64,000 bases of DNA from CAZKTO01 sp964555685 (lineage in GTDB: Bacteria; Chloroflexota; Dehalococcoidia; SHYB01), in NCBI GenBank assembly GCA_964555685.1, contig CAZKTO010000005.1, positions 1-64,000 of the forward strand. Reading direction: 5' to 3'. Made by a program: the position numbers and the translations under genes. Below, in pieces: positions 51,001-58,453 of the stretch. Each line of letters starts with the position of its first letter. Positions within the stretch are counted from its first letter, which is position 1. The notes under the pieces were generated by a model. The model searched no databases. It saw only the letters and a list, made by a program, of their open reading frames with translations, and was not told the DNA's origin.

Positions 51001-52398
51001 TTGCTCGACAGCCTGAAAGAGAGTTGCGGCGTCTTTGGCGTCTACGCCCCCGGCGAAGACGTATCCAGGGTTACCTTCTTCGGCATCTACACCCTGCAGC
51101 ACCGCGGCCAGGAGAGCGCCGGCATCGCCACGGCCGACGGCAAGCGCATTCGCGTCCACAAGCGCATGGGTCTCGTCTCCCAGGTGTTCGGGGAGCACGA
51201 CCTCGAACGGCTGACGGGGCACATCGCTATCGGCCACACGCGCTACTCCACCACCGGCGCCAGCAATCCGGCCAACGCCCAGCCGTTCCTGGTCGAGGGC
51301 CCGGCCGGCCCGCTGGCCCTGGGCCATAACGGGAATATCATCAACGCCCTGGAGCTCCGGAACGAGCTCCTGGCCCAGGGCGTCCAGCCCCAGAGCACCA
51401 CCGACTCCGAGGTCATAGCCTGGCACCTGGCGCTGGCGCCGGGCCGCACCTGGGAGGAGCGCGTTCGGTACGTCATGGGGCGCTTGCAGGGCGCGTACAG
51501 TCTCGTCGTCCTCACGCCCGAGAGCCTGATGGCGCTGCGCGACCCGCTGGGGGTGCGGCCCCTGTGCTTCGGCCGGTTCAATGACGGATGGGTCGTCGCC
51601 TCCGAGAGTTGCGCTCTCGACCACCTGGGCGCCCATGTAGAAGACGAGGTGCAGCCCGGCGAGGTCATCGTCATCGATGGAGGGGGCATGCGCCGGTTCC
51701 AGGCGGTGGAGAGCCGGCCCCGCGCATCCTGCGTCTTCGAGCAGATCTACTTCGCCCGGCCCGATAGCCGCCTGGACGGGATGCTGAACTACCAGGCGCG
51801 GGAGGCCATGGGCGCGCAGCTGGCCATCGAGCATCCGGCCCAGGCCGACATCGCCACCGGCGTTCCGGACTCGGCCACCGCGGCGGGCCTGGGCTTCGCG
51901 CGCCAGGCGGGGGTCCCCTACACCGAGATCTTCTCCAAGAACCGCTACGTAGGGCGGACCTTCATCCAGCCCGACCAGCGGCTGCGCGACCTGGGCGTGC
52001 GCCTGAAGTTCAATCCCCTCATCGACGTCATCCGGGGGAAGCGCATCGTGCTGGTGGACGATAGCATCGTGCGGGGGACGACGACGCCGCACGTGGTAAG
52101 CCTGCTGCGGAAGGCGGGCGCCACGGAGGTCCACCTGCGCATCTGCGCCCCGCCCATCCGCTGGTCCTGCCACTTCGGCGTGGACATGGCCACCCGCGGC
52201 GAGCTCATCGCCGCCCACAAGTCTATCGAGGAGATCCGCCGGTACATCGGGGCGGACAGCCTCGGCTACCTGAGCGTCGAGGGCCTTACCAAGGCCGTCG
52301 GCGGGACGTCCAACAAGCACTGCATGGCCTGCTTCACCGGCCACTACCCCATCCCCGTCCAGCTGGAGCTGGACAAGTTCGTCCTGGAAACGGTGTAG
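51001..52398 (+). CDS. purF: Amidophosphoribosyltransferase
   Basis: 465 residues. First committed step of purine synthesis: PRPP plus glutamine to phosphoribosylamine. N-terminal Ntn glutaminase, with the nucleophile cysteine in ESCGVFGVY after an 8-residue propeptide, TLQHRGQESAGI and GHTRYSTTG. The C-terminal PRTase carries the PRPP loop VLVDDSIVRGTTT. Cysteines in WSCHFGVDM and NKHCMACFTG fit the 4Fe-4S type found in Bacillus. TTG start, AAGGAG five nt upstream. Followed after 24 nt by purM. Confidence 0.96.
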   Translation: MLDSLKESCGVFGVYAPGEDVSRVTFFGIYTLQHRGQESAGIATADGKRIRVHKRMGLVSQVFGEHDLERLTGHIAIGHTRYSTTGASNPANAQPFLVEGPAGPLALGHNGNIINALELRNELLAQGVQPQSTTDSEVIAWHLALAPGRTWEERVRYVMGRLQGAYSLVVLTPESLMALRDPLGVRPLCFGRFNDGWVVASESCALDHLGAHVEDEVQPGEVIVIDGGGMRRFQAVESRPRASCVFEQIYFARPDSRLDGMLNYQAREAMGAQLAIEHPAQADIATGVPDSATAAGLGFARQAGVPYTEIFSKNRYVGRTFIQPDQRLRDLGVRLKFNPLIDVIRGKRIVLVDDSIVRGTTTPHVVSLLRKAGATEVHLRICAPPIRWSCHFGVDMATRGELIAAHKSIEEIRRYIGADSLGYLSVEGLTKAVGGTSNKHCMACFTGHYPIPVQLELDKFVLETV

Positions 52399-52422
52399 CT
52401 CGTCTCCTTGGGGCGTCAAGAC

Positions 52423-53442
52423 ATGCCGGGCCGTCAGACCTACCGGGCGGCGGGCGTCGATATCGACGCCGCCGCTGCGGCCAAGGAGCGCATCAAGCTC
52501 CTGGCCCAGGCCACCAACCGTCCGGGCGTCATCGGCGAGGTGGGCTTCTTCGGCGGCTTCTTCCAGGTCAAGGGCTACCGCGACCCCGTGCTCGTCGCCA
52601 GCACCGACTCCGTGGGGACGAAGACGATCCTGGCCCGCCAGATGGGCATCCTGGACACGGTGGGGCACGACATCGTCAACCACTGCGTCAACGATGTCTT
52701 CGCGGGGGGCGCGGAGCCGCTCTTCTTCCTGGACTACCTTGGCCTGGGCAAGGTCGTGCCGGAGCAGGTGGAGCAGCTGGTCAAGGGGATCGCCGAGGCG
52801 TGCAAGGCGGCCAACTGCGCGCTCATCGGGGGCGAGACGGCCGAGCTGCCGGGCCTCTACAAGCCCGGCGAGTTCGACGTGGTGGGCTTCATCGTCGGGG
52901 CCGTGGAGCACGACGCGATCATCGACGGCTCGAAGGTCCAGGCGGGGGATGCGCTCCTGGGCATCCCGTCCAGCGGGCTCCACACCAACGGCTACTCGCT
53001 GGCGCGCCGCGTCTTCCGGACCGACGAGGAGCCGGCGGCGCTGCGCAGGCACTACCCGGAGCTGGGCCGGACGCTGGGCGAGGCGCTGCTGGAGCCGCAC
53101 CGCCCCTACTTTCCGCTCCTCAAGCCGGCGCTGCGCTCTATTCGAGGTATGGCGCATATCACGGGCGGCGGGCTTCCGGGGAACGTCCCGCGCATCCTGC
53201 CCAAGGGCCTGGCCGCCCAGTTCGACCGCAGCGCCTGGGAGGTGCCGCCCCTCTTCCGGCTCATTCAAAGGACCGGCGACGTGCCGGACGAGGAGATGGC
53301 GCGCGTCTTCAACCTGGGGATCGGCATGGTCGTCGTGGCGGGCCCAGAGGAGGCGCGCAGGATCATCGAACTCGTGCCCGAGGCGATGCTCATCGGGTTG
53401 GTCGTGCCGCAGGCGGGCGAGGAGCGGGTGATCCTGTCGTAG
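52423..53442 (+). CDS. purM: Phosphoribosylformylglycinamidine cyclo-ligase (AIR synthetase)
   Basis: 339 residues. ATP-dependent ring closure making aminoimidazole ribotide. Markers: RAAGVDIDAAAAAKERIK, DSVGTKTILARQMG, HDIVNHCVNDVFAGGAEPLFFLDYLG, LIGGETAELPGLY, GIPSSGLHTNGYSLAR and AHITGGGLPGNVPRILP. ATG chosen to match the family; an upstream TTG would add five residues. It is in one transcript with purF. The 219-nt gap to purH holds dispersed repeats. Confidence 0.95.
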   Translation: MPGRQTYRAAGVDIDAAAAAKERIKLLAQATNRPGVIGEVGFFGGFFQVKGYRDPVLVASTDSVGTKTILARQMGILDTVGHDIVNHCVNDVFAGGAEPLFFLDYLGLGKVVPEQVEQLVKGIAEACKAANCALIGGETAELPGLYKPGEFDVVGFIVGAVEHDAIIDGSKVQAGDALLGIPSSGLHTNGYSLARRVFRTDEEPAALRRHYPELGRTLGEALLEPHRPYFPLLKPALRSIRGMAHITGGGLPGNVPRILPKGLAAQFDRSAWEVPPLFRLIQRTGDVPDEEMARVFNLGIGMVVVAGPEEARRIIELVPEAMLIGLVVPQAGEERVILS

Positions 53443-53550
53443 CCGCGCTCGCACCGGGGATCGGCACGTCTGGCAACGCCGACCCGACACCCGTTACAGA
53501 CAACCCGAACTGTGGCAGCAACTTTGGCAATCAATGCTCGGCTCTCCAGC

Positions 53551-53634
53551 TGTCATGCTGAGGGAGCGGAGCGACCGAAGCATCTGGGGGTGGGCACGCC
53601 CCGCCCCAGATGCTTCGCGTCGACTTGTCGGCGC
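53551..53634. repeat. Hairpin repeat between purM and purH
   Basis: GTCATGCTGAGGGAGCGG leads into CGAAGCATCTGGGG (53576-53589), whose inverted copy stands at 53604-53617 (14-bp perfect arms, 14-nt loop), followed by a degenerate GCGTCGAC-TT-GTCGGCGC palindrome. A family with the GTCATTCTGA element at 50804. Confidence 0.7.
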
Positions 53635-53661
53635 TCATAATCACATGCTGAAGAGGTCCCC

Positions 53662-55299
53662 ATGAAAGCCATCGTCAGCGTCTCCGACAAGACCGGCCTC
53701 CTGCCCTTCGTGCAGGGCCTCCAGAGCATCGGGCTGGAGGTCTACAGCACCGGCGGGACCAAAAGGGTCCTGCAAGAGGGCGGCGTCAAGGTCCACGGCA
53801 TCAGCGACCTCACGGGCTTCCCGGAGATCCTGGACGGGCGCGTAAAGACGCTCCACCCCAAGGTCCACGGCGGTCTCCTGGCGCTGCGCTCGAACCCGGT
53901 CCACATGCGGGAGCTGGGCCAGAACCAGATCGACCCCATCGATCTCGTGGTGGTGAACCTGTACCCGTTCGTGCAGACGGTGAGCAAGGCCGGGGTCACC
54001 CTCGAGGAGGCGCTGGAGAACATCGACATCGGCGGGCCGGCGCTGCTTCGCGCGGCGGCGAAGAACTTCCCCTCGGTGCTGGTGGTCGTGGACCCGGGCG
54101 ACTACGCCTGGGTGCAGGAGCGGCTGGGCGGCGGCGGCGTGCCGATGGAGGAGCGGCGCAGGCTCGCCCAGAAGGCGTTCCAGCACGTGGCCCTCTACGA
54201 CACGGCCATCGCCCGCTACCTGCGGGGCGACGGCGACCCCTTCACGCAGGAGCTGACCATCGGGCTGACGCGCATCCAGTCGCTGCGCTACGGCGAGAAC
54301 CCGCACCAGCGGGCGGCGTTCTACCGCGAGGCGCTGGCCTCGGGCCCCACCATCGCCTCGGCGCAGCAGCTCCACGGCAAGGAGCTCTCGCATAACAATA
54401 TCCTGGACGCCGACGCGGCATGGAACGCGGTCCTGGATTTCGCCGGCCCGACGGTGGCGGTGATCAAGCATACGAACCCGTGCGGCCTGGCCTCCCACAA
54501 GGACATCGCCGAGGCGTACCGGCGGGCCTACGCGGGCGATACGGTCTCGGCGTTCGGCGGCATCGTGGCGTTCAACCGGCCGGTGACGCTGGCCGCGGCT
54601 GAAGAGGTGCGCAAGGTCTTCTACGAGATCGTCATCGCGCCCGATTACGCGCCCGAGGCGCTGGCGCTGCTCCAGCGGAAGCGCGACCTGCGTATCCTGA
54701 AGATCGCCACGGATAGATCCTTCCCCTTCGAAGGCTCAGGGTCAGGACTCGCGGAGTCTACCCTGAGTCTGTCGAAGGGCTCGGCTCAGGACATGTCAGG
54801 GCAGGCACGGGGGCCTGCCCCTACTCGGGAGAGGTCGGCGCAGGGTCTCGACTACCGGCGTGTGTCCGGCGGGATGCTGGTGCAGACAGCGGACGTGATC
54901 GACGAGGACCCGGCCTCGTGGAAGCCCGCTACCAAGCGCAGGCCCACGCCGACGGAGCTAGCCGATCTGGCCTTCGCGTGGAGGTGCGTGAAGCACGTGA
55001 AGTCGAACGCCATCGTGCTGGCGAAGGACCAGACGCTCCTGGGTATGGGCGCGGGGCAGCCGAACCGGGTGACGAGCGTGCACCTGGCGCTGCGGGCCGC
55101 GGGCGAGCGGGCCCGGGGGAGCGTGCTGGCGTCGGACGCGTTCTTCCCCTTCCCGGACGGCGTGGAGCTGGCGGCCCAGGGCGGCGTGACGGCCATCGCG
55201 CAGCCGGGTGGGTCGGTGCGCGACCAGGAGGTGATCGATGCGGCGGACCGGGCCGGCGTGGCGATGGTGTTCACCGGGGTGCGGCACTTCAGGCATTAG
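53662..55299 (+). CDS. purH: Bifunctional AICAR formyltransferase / IMP cyclohydrolase
   Basis: 545 residues. Last two steps of IMP synthesis. The IMP cyclohydrolase domain (about 1-145) opens AIVSVSDKTGLLPFVQGL with STGGTKRVLQEGGV and HPKVHGGLLA. The AICAR transformylase domain holds YGENPHQRAAFYRE, LSHNNILDADAAWN and IKHTNPCGLAS (His-Lys pair), ending FFPFPDGVELAAQGGVTAIAQPGGSVRDQEVI. Between about residues 352 and 395, where other PurH have a short loop before DYRRVSGGMLVQ, an extra stretch of roughly 35-40 residues is coded by two palindromic repeats in frame. GAGG precedes the ATG. Confidence 0.95.
   Translation: MKAIVSVSDKTGLLPFVQGLQSIGLEVYSTGGTKRVLQEGGVKVHGISDLTGFPEILDGRVKTLHPKVHGGLLALRSNPVHMRELGQNQIDPIDLVVVNLYPFVQTVSKAGVTLEEALENIDIGGPALLRAAAKNFPSVLVVVDPGDYAWVQERLGGGGVPMEERRRLAQKAFQHVALYDTAIARYLRGDGDPFTQELTIGLTRIQSLRYGENPHQRAAFYREALASGPTIASAQQLHGKELSHNNILDADAAWNAVLDFAGPTVAVIKHTNPCGLASHKDIAEAYRRAYAGDTVSAFGGIVAFNRPVTLAAAEEVRKVFYEIVIAPDYAPEALALLQRKRDLRILKIATDRSFPFEGSGSGLAESTLSLSKGSAQDMSGQARGPAPTRERSAQGLDYRRVSGGMLVQTADVIDEDPASWKPATKRRPTPTELADLAFAWRCVKHVKSNAIVLAKDQTLLGMGAGQPNRVTSVHLALRAAGERARGSVLASDAFFPFPDGVELAAQGGVTAIAQPGGSVRDQEVIDAADRAGVAMVFTGVRHFRH
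54724..54820. repeat. Two palindromic repeats inserted in frame within purH
   Basis: Repeat A: CCCTTCGAAGGCTCAGGGT (54724-54742) with an imperfect inverted partner ACCCTGAGTCTGTCGAAGGG (54760-54779). Repeat B: GGGCAGGC (54799-54806) and GCCTGCCC (54813-54820). Both are translated. Confidence 0.8.
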
Positions 55300-55441
55300 C
55301 AGGGTGCTGAAAAACACCCCCAAATCCCCTCAAGGGGGTTCAAGGTACCCCTTCGGGGTAGTTGTTCCAGAAGGGGGACACCCCCTTGAACCCCCGGCAA
55401 AGGGGCTTCGCCCCTCTGCACACCCCTTTTCCAGCACCCTG
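55300..55441. mobile_element. MITE-like element 3 at the purH stop codon
   Basis: 142 bp whose ends are CAGGGTGCTGAAAAA and the inverted copy TTTTCCAGCACCCTG (one-base gap). Inside: CAAGGGGGTTCAAGG and its inverted partner, ACCCC-TTC-GGGGT, and GGGGC-TTC-GCCCC hairpins. It begins at the base after the purH TAG. Not coding. With the remnant at 55571 it explains most of the gap 55300-55645. Confidence 0.65.
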
Positions 55442-55570
55442 TCAGAGCGGCTGAAAAGCACGCAGCGCCGAGGGCGATTCAGATTCGACAGGCTCTCTTC
55501 AACGGGATAGGTCCTTCGCTGACTGCCACGCTTCGCTCGCGGCTTCGGCTCAGGACTCGCTTCGCTTGGG

Positions 55571-55645
55571 TCAGGGCACGCCCTTGGCCTCGTACTCCTT
55601 GAGCGCCTGCTTGACCCACGCCAGAGCGTCGCAAGCGGCAGAGCA
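55571..55645 (-). pseudogene. 3'-end fragment of a paralogue of the amidohydrolase at 56.2 kb
   Basis: In frame directly after the DUF4926 stop codon the minus strand reads CSAACDALAWVKQALKEYEAKGVP then TGA. The intact gene at 56236-57651 ends ASDDLAWVKQALAEYQAKGVPVAGR. About 17 of 20 positions agree, with roughly 75% identity in DNA. Only this tail of the paralogue is left. Confidence 0.75.
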
Positions 55646-55879
55646 CTAAGCGGTGCGCCGTCTCAGCAGGCGGGCGTGAGCGATCTCGCCGCCTCCCACA
55701 GGGCGAACGGTCCTTTGAGATAACGAGACAACTGTGACAGTCTTTCCATCAAGGGTCACAAACTCTACCTCGTATCCGCCCTCCGGGTGGACGAGCACTA
55801 CCGTACCCAAATCGCCACGTTTTAACGAGTGTTTGGGCAGGTCGCGGGCGAGAACAACGACATCAAGCTCTTTGATCAT
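55646..55879 (-). CDS. DUF4926-domain protein
   Basis: 77 residues: IKELDVVVLARDLPKHSLKRGDLGTVVLVHPEGGYEVEFVTLDGKTVTVVSL (read as one small beta-barrel domain), ending in a basic tail. It matches the DUF4926 pattern of small SH3-like proteins found next to DUF6883. Such pairs look like toxin-antitoxin or addiction modules, but activity is not established. ATGA overlap with the upstream DUF6883 gene; GGGAG upstream of the ATG. Confidence 0.75.
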   Translation of the reverse strand: MIKELDVVVLARDLPKHSLKRGDLGTVVLVHPEGGYEVEFVTLDGKTVTVVSLSQRTVRPVGGGEIAHARLLRRRTA

Positions 55880-56223
55880 TCCAGTCTCCCGCGAAGAGGA
55901 TAAGCAGTAACAAACCGGGGTCTTCTCTTCTTGCGCTCGATAAACCAGACTGTCCGGACTATCGGAGCCGTAGCCCTCGGTGTCGTTAATAGTCCCTCTA
56001 TAGTGTACCGTGTGCCAAAAGGGGTGCGTTCTATCGTCTGAACTTCGTGGCTGGCAGCGTGCTGTCGCAAGGCTGCCACCAGGTCTTCCCAGGCATCAAC
56101 AGAGAAGCCGGAGCGATAGAAGAACGCCGCCTTGTAACGCCCAATCGGATGGCCTGCGGATAAGAGATAGTGAACAACCTTCTCCCGAGGAACAAGGGCC
56201 TGAAGATGGTTGGGCAGTTTCAT
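55876..56223 (-). CDS. DUF6883-domain protein
   Basis: 115 residues: LVPREKVVHYLLSAGHPIGRYKAAFFYRSGFSVDAWEDLVAALRQHA, then TPFGTRYTIEGLL and IVRTVWFIERKKRRPRFVTAYP. This is the DUF6883 pattern; the REKVVHYLLS and RFVTAYP ends are well kept. It is the first gene of a translationally coupled pair. Lower GC than its neighbours and a setting inside a duplicated amidohydrolase end suggest acquisition. A toxin role is inferred from similar pairs, not shown. Confidence 0.75.
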   Translation of the reverse strand: MKLPNHLQALVPREKVVHYLLSAGHPIGRYKAAFFYRSGFSVDAWEDLVAALRQHAASHEVQTIERTPFGTRYTIEGLLTTPRATAPIVRTVWFIERKKRRPRFVTAYPLRGRLE

Positions 56224-56235
56224 CCGTGATAGGGC

Positions 56236-57651
56236 CTACCGGCCCGCCACGGGCACACCCTTGGCCTGATATTCTGCCAGCGCCTGTTTGACCCACGCCA
56301 GGTCGTCGGAGGCCGCCGCCTTCCGCGCCTTGGCGACGTCGATCCCGTAGACGCGCGCGGCGTTCAGGCCCAGGACCTTCTCCTTGATCGCGGGTGTGAG
56401 CTGCGGGTAGCCGTAACGCTGGCTGTACTCCTGGGGGATCTGGAAGGCGCGGAAGGCGTCGACGAGGGGCTGGGGCGAGCCGTACCAGATGGAATCGGAG
56501 CCCCAGAGGACGTTGCCCTCGCCGACGGCCAGGAGGAGCTTGCCCAGGACGTGGGCCGCCTCGCGGGGGCGGCGCATGAGGATGTACCAGGTGCTCCCCA
56601 GCTCGGCGTAGACGTTGGCGCCCGGCTTGATCCGGGCATCGCGCAGGCTCTTGACCAGCCGGTTGGTCCCGATGTGGGCCACGGCGTCCGAGTAGGGCCC
56701 CTCCTCCTGCCCGTCGCCGCCGCGGGCCTGAGGTGTTTCGTACCCCGAGTGGTAGATGAGGATACGGACGCCGGGAAAGGCGGCCGCCGCCGGGCCGACG
56801 TCGATGGGGGAGCCGGTCGCCGCGAGCTGGCTCAGGCCCTTGTGGGCGGCGACGACGCGGACGTCCGAGTCTCGCACGCGCTCCAGGAACGGCCGGCCCC
56901 AGCGCGCGTCGTCCAGCATCCAGCCCTGGCTGCCCGTCGTTTCGTCGCCGTAGAGGGTGTAGACCTTCCACCCGGAGGGCTTGAAGCGCGCAGCCGTCCG
57001 GTCCATGGCATCGATCTCGCCTTGGCGGTTAGGGTGGACGATGGAGTGATTGACGAGGCGGCCGGTGCCGGCCAGCCGGTCGACGAGCTCGCGGGTGCCG
57101 GCGATCTCGGGGTTGGTCAGGACGTTGCGCTGCTCGTCGCCGGGGGCCGAGGTGAGGACCGCGACGGCCGTTTCGCTTTCGAGGAAGACACAGCGAAGGT
57201 ACTCGGCGAGGCCCAGGCCCGCGGCTCCCGTGAGGCCCTTCCACCGTTCGGGGGCGACCATCTGGATGAAGCCGAGGACGCCGGCGGCGCCTTCGCTCCG
57301 GGCGCGATGGGGGGCGATGTAGTGCGTCTGGACGTCGACGACGAGCTCTGGGCCGCCCAGGGCTGCGTCGGCGGCGGCCTGGTCGGTCTCGGCCTCGGCG
57401 GGCACGGCGTAGAAGCCTCCTCCCCATGCAGCATCAATTGCCCGAAGGGCTGCGGCGGTCCCCATTCGGCTGGCGGCGTACCGCGTGGGCGCGAGCCCCA
57501 GGGCGCGGGCGCGTCCGGGCGCCGCGTCCAGCACCTGGGCCACGGCCCGGAGGTCCCGCGCCGAGTAGGGGAGCGGGGGAAACTCGTCGTTCGAGCGGCG
57601 CTGGAGCGGCAGCGGCAACACGGAGCGGCCTTCCGGAATGGCGAGGCGCAT
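56236..57651 (-). CDS. Amidohydrolase-2 family metal hydrolase
   Basis: 471 residues. TIM-barrel amidohydrolase of the ACMSD/4-oxalomesaconate-hydratase-like group. Seen: VVDVQTHYIAPH (in place of DxHxH, only one His kept), VVAAHKGLSQ with a barrel His, ILIYHSGYETP with another His, and the terminal catalytic Asp in VLWGSDSIWYGSPQPLVDAFR. The N-terminal extension of about 110 residues (with SARDLRAVAQVLDAAPG) is longer than usual. It may use an altered metal site. GGAGG five nt upstream of the ATG. The substrate is unknown; relatives hydrolyse or decarboxylate carboxylic acids. Confidence 0.8.
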   Translation of the reverse strand: MRLAIPEGRSVLPLPLQRRSNDEFPPLPYSARDLRAVAQVLDAAPGRARALGLAPTRYAASRMGTAAALRAIDAAWGGGFYAVPAEAETDQAAADAALGGPELVVDVQTHYIAPHRARSEGAAGVLGFIQMVAPERWKGLTGAAGLGLAEYLRCVFLESETAVAVLTSAPGDEQRNVLTNPEIAGTRELVDRLAGTGRLVNHSIVHPNRQGEIDAMDRTAARFKPSGWKVYTLYGDETTGSQGWMLDDARWGRPFLERVRDSDVRVVAAHKGLSQLAATGSPIDVGPAAAAFPGVRILIYHSGYETPQARGGDGQEEGPYSDAVAHIGTNRLVKSLRDARIKPGANVYAELGSTWYILMRRPREAAHVLGKLLLAVGEGNVLWGSDSIWYGSPQPLVDAFRAFQIPQEYSQRYGYPQLTPAIKEKVLGLNAARVYGIDVAKARKAAASDDLAWVKQALAEYQAKGVPVAGR

Positions 57652-57704
57652 GGCAGCCTCCGTCGGAGAGCGGAATGGCGGGATTGTAGCACGGTGGGGC
57701 GGGG

Positions 57705-58361
57705 CTACACGCGCCCGCAGCCGAGGCCGGCGAGGTCTGGCCCGGTGAAGAGCACCGGGGCGCCGGGGCGCAGGCCGCTGGCGGCCGCCTCGCCCGCGTT
57801 GATCTCGAGGACGAAGAGGACGGGGCGCGACGGGCTGTAGATGGGGAGGGTGTTCGCGGGGGCGTCGGGCCCGCCTGCGGCGGGCGGCACGTCCGGCGTC
57901 ACCTCGAGGAGGCGGCAGTCAGCGGAGATCCACAGGAAGTCCAGGGAGAAGCGCATGCCGCGCATCCAGAAGGCCGGAATGCGCTCGACGCGCAGGGGGA
58001 AGAGCATGCCGGCGCCCTTGGGGAGCCGGTCGCGGCCCGAAAGGCCCGTGGCCTGCTCCGTGAGGGTGCTCGCGACCTCGACGATAAAGGCCGCGCCACC
58101 GGCGCGTACGAGGGCCCTGGGCTCGGGCGTGGGCGGCGGCGTTGCGGTGGGGGTAGGCGACGGCGTCGCCGTGGGCGTGGCGGAGGGCGTCGCGACCCCC
58201 GTGGCAACGGTCGCAGGGGGCGTTCCGGGCGGCCGGTAGTCCGGGTAGGGCGTCGGGACGGGGAGGTCCTCTTGGCAGGCAGCGGCCAAGACCGCGAGCC
58301 CAACCAGGGGCGCCAGCCAGAGGACCTTGAGACGGCGGGCAATGCTAGGCGAGGCGGACAT
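57705..58361 (-). CDS. DUF192-domain lipoprotein
   Basis: 218 residues. Lipobox LAAAC near residue 29, then a Pro/Thr stalk with PTATPSPTPTAT, then a DUF192 domain (about 85-215): VEVASTLTEQATGLSGRDRLPKGAGMLFPL, FWMRGMRFSLDFLWISADCRLLEV, and FVLEINAGEAAASGLRPGAPVLF are the family segments. DUF192 proteins are small exported proteins of unknown role. Located 92 nt past thiY on the same strand. Confidence 0.85.
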   Translation of the reverse strand: MSASPSIARRLKVLWLAPLVGLAVLAAACQEDLPVPTPYPDYRPPGTPPATVATGVATPSATPTATPSPTPTATPPPTPEPRALVRAGGAAFIVEVASTLTEQATGLSGRDRLPKGAGMLFPLRVERIPAFWMRGMRFSLDFLWISADCRLLEVTPDVPPAAGGPDAPANTLPIYSPSRPVLFVLEINAGEAAASGLRPGAPVLFTGPDLAGLGCGRV

Positions 58362-58453
58362 CGGCTGGGCGGCGCCCTCCCTGGGATGTTGGGGCTGCCT
58401 CGCCCCACTACCAGCATACGCTCGCGAGCGGCGGACGGACTCCCCTGGGGGGC

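Noticed and set aside
50941..53490. 849-codon frame antisense to purF-purM
   Set aside because: Shadow of two certain purine genes; includes the purF promoter.
53443..53550. Coding-looking stretch after purM (TSGNADPTPVTDNPNCGSN in one plus frame)
   Set aside because: No start codon or ribosome site, no homology recognised, and it runs into a dispersed repeat.
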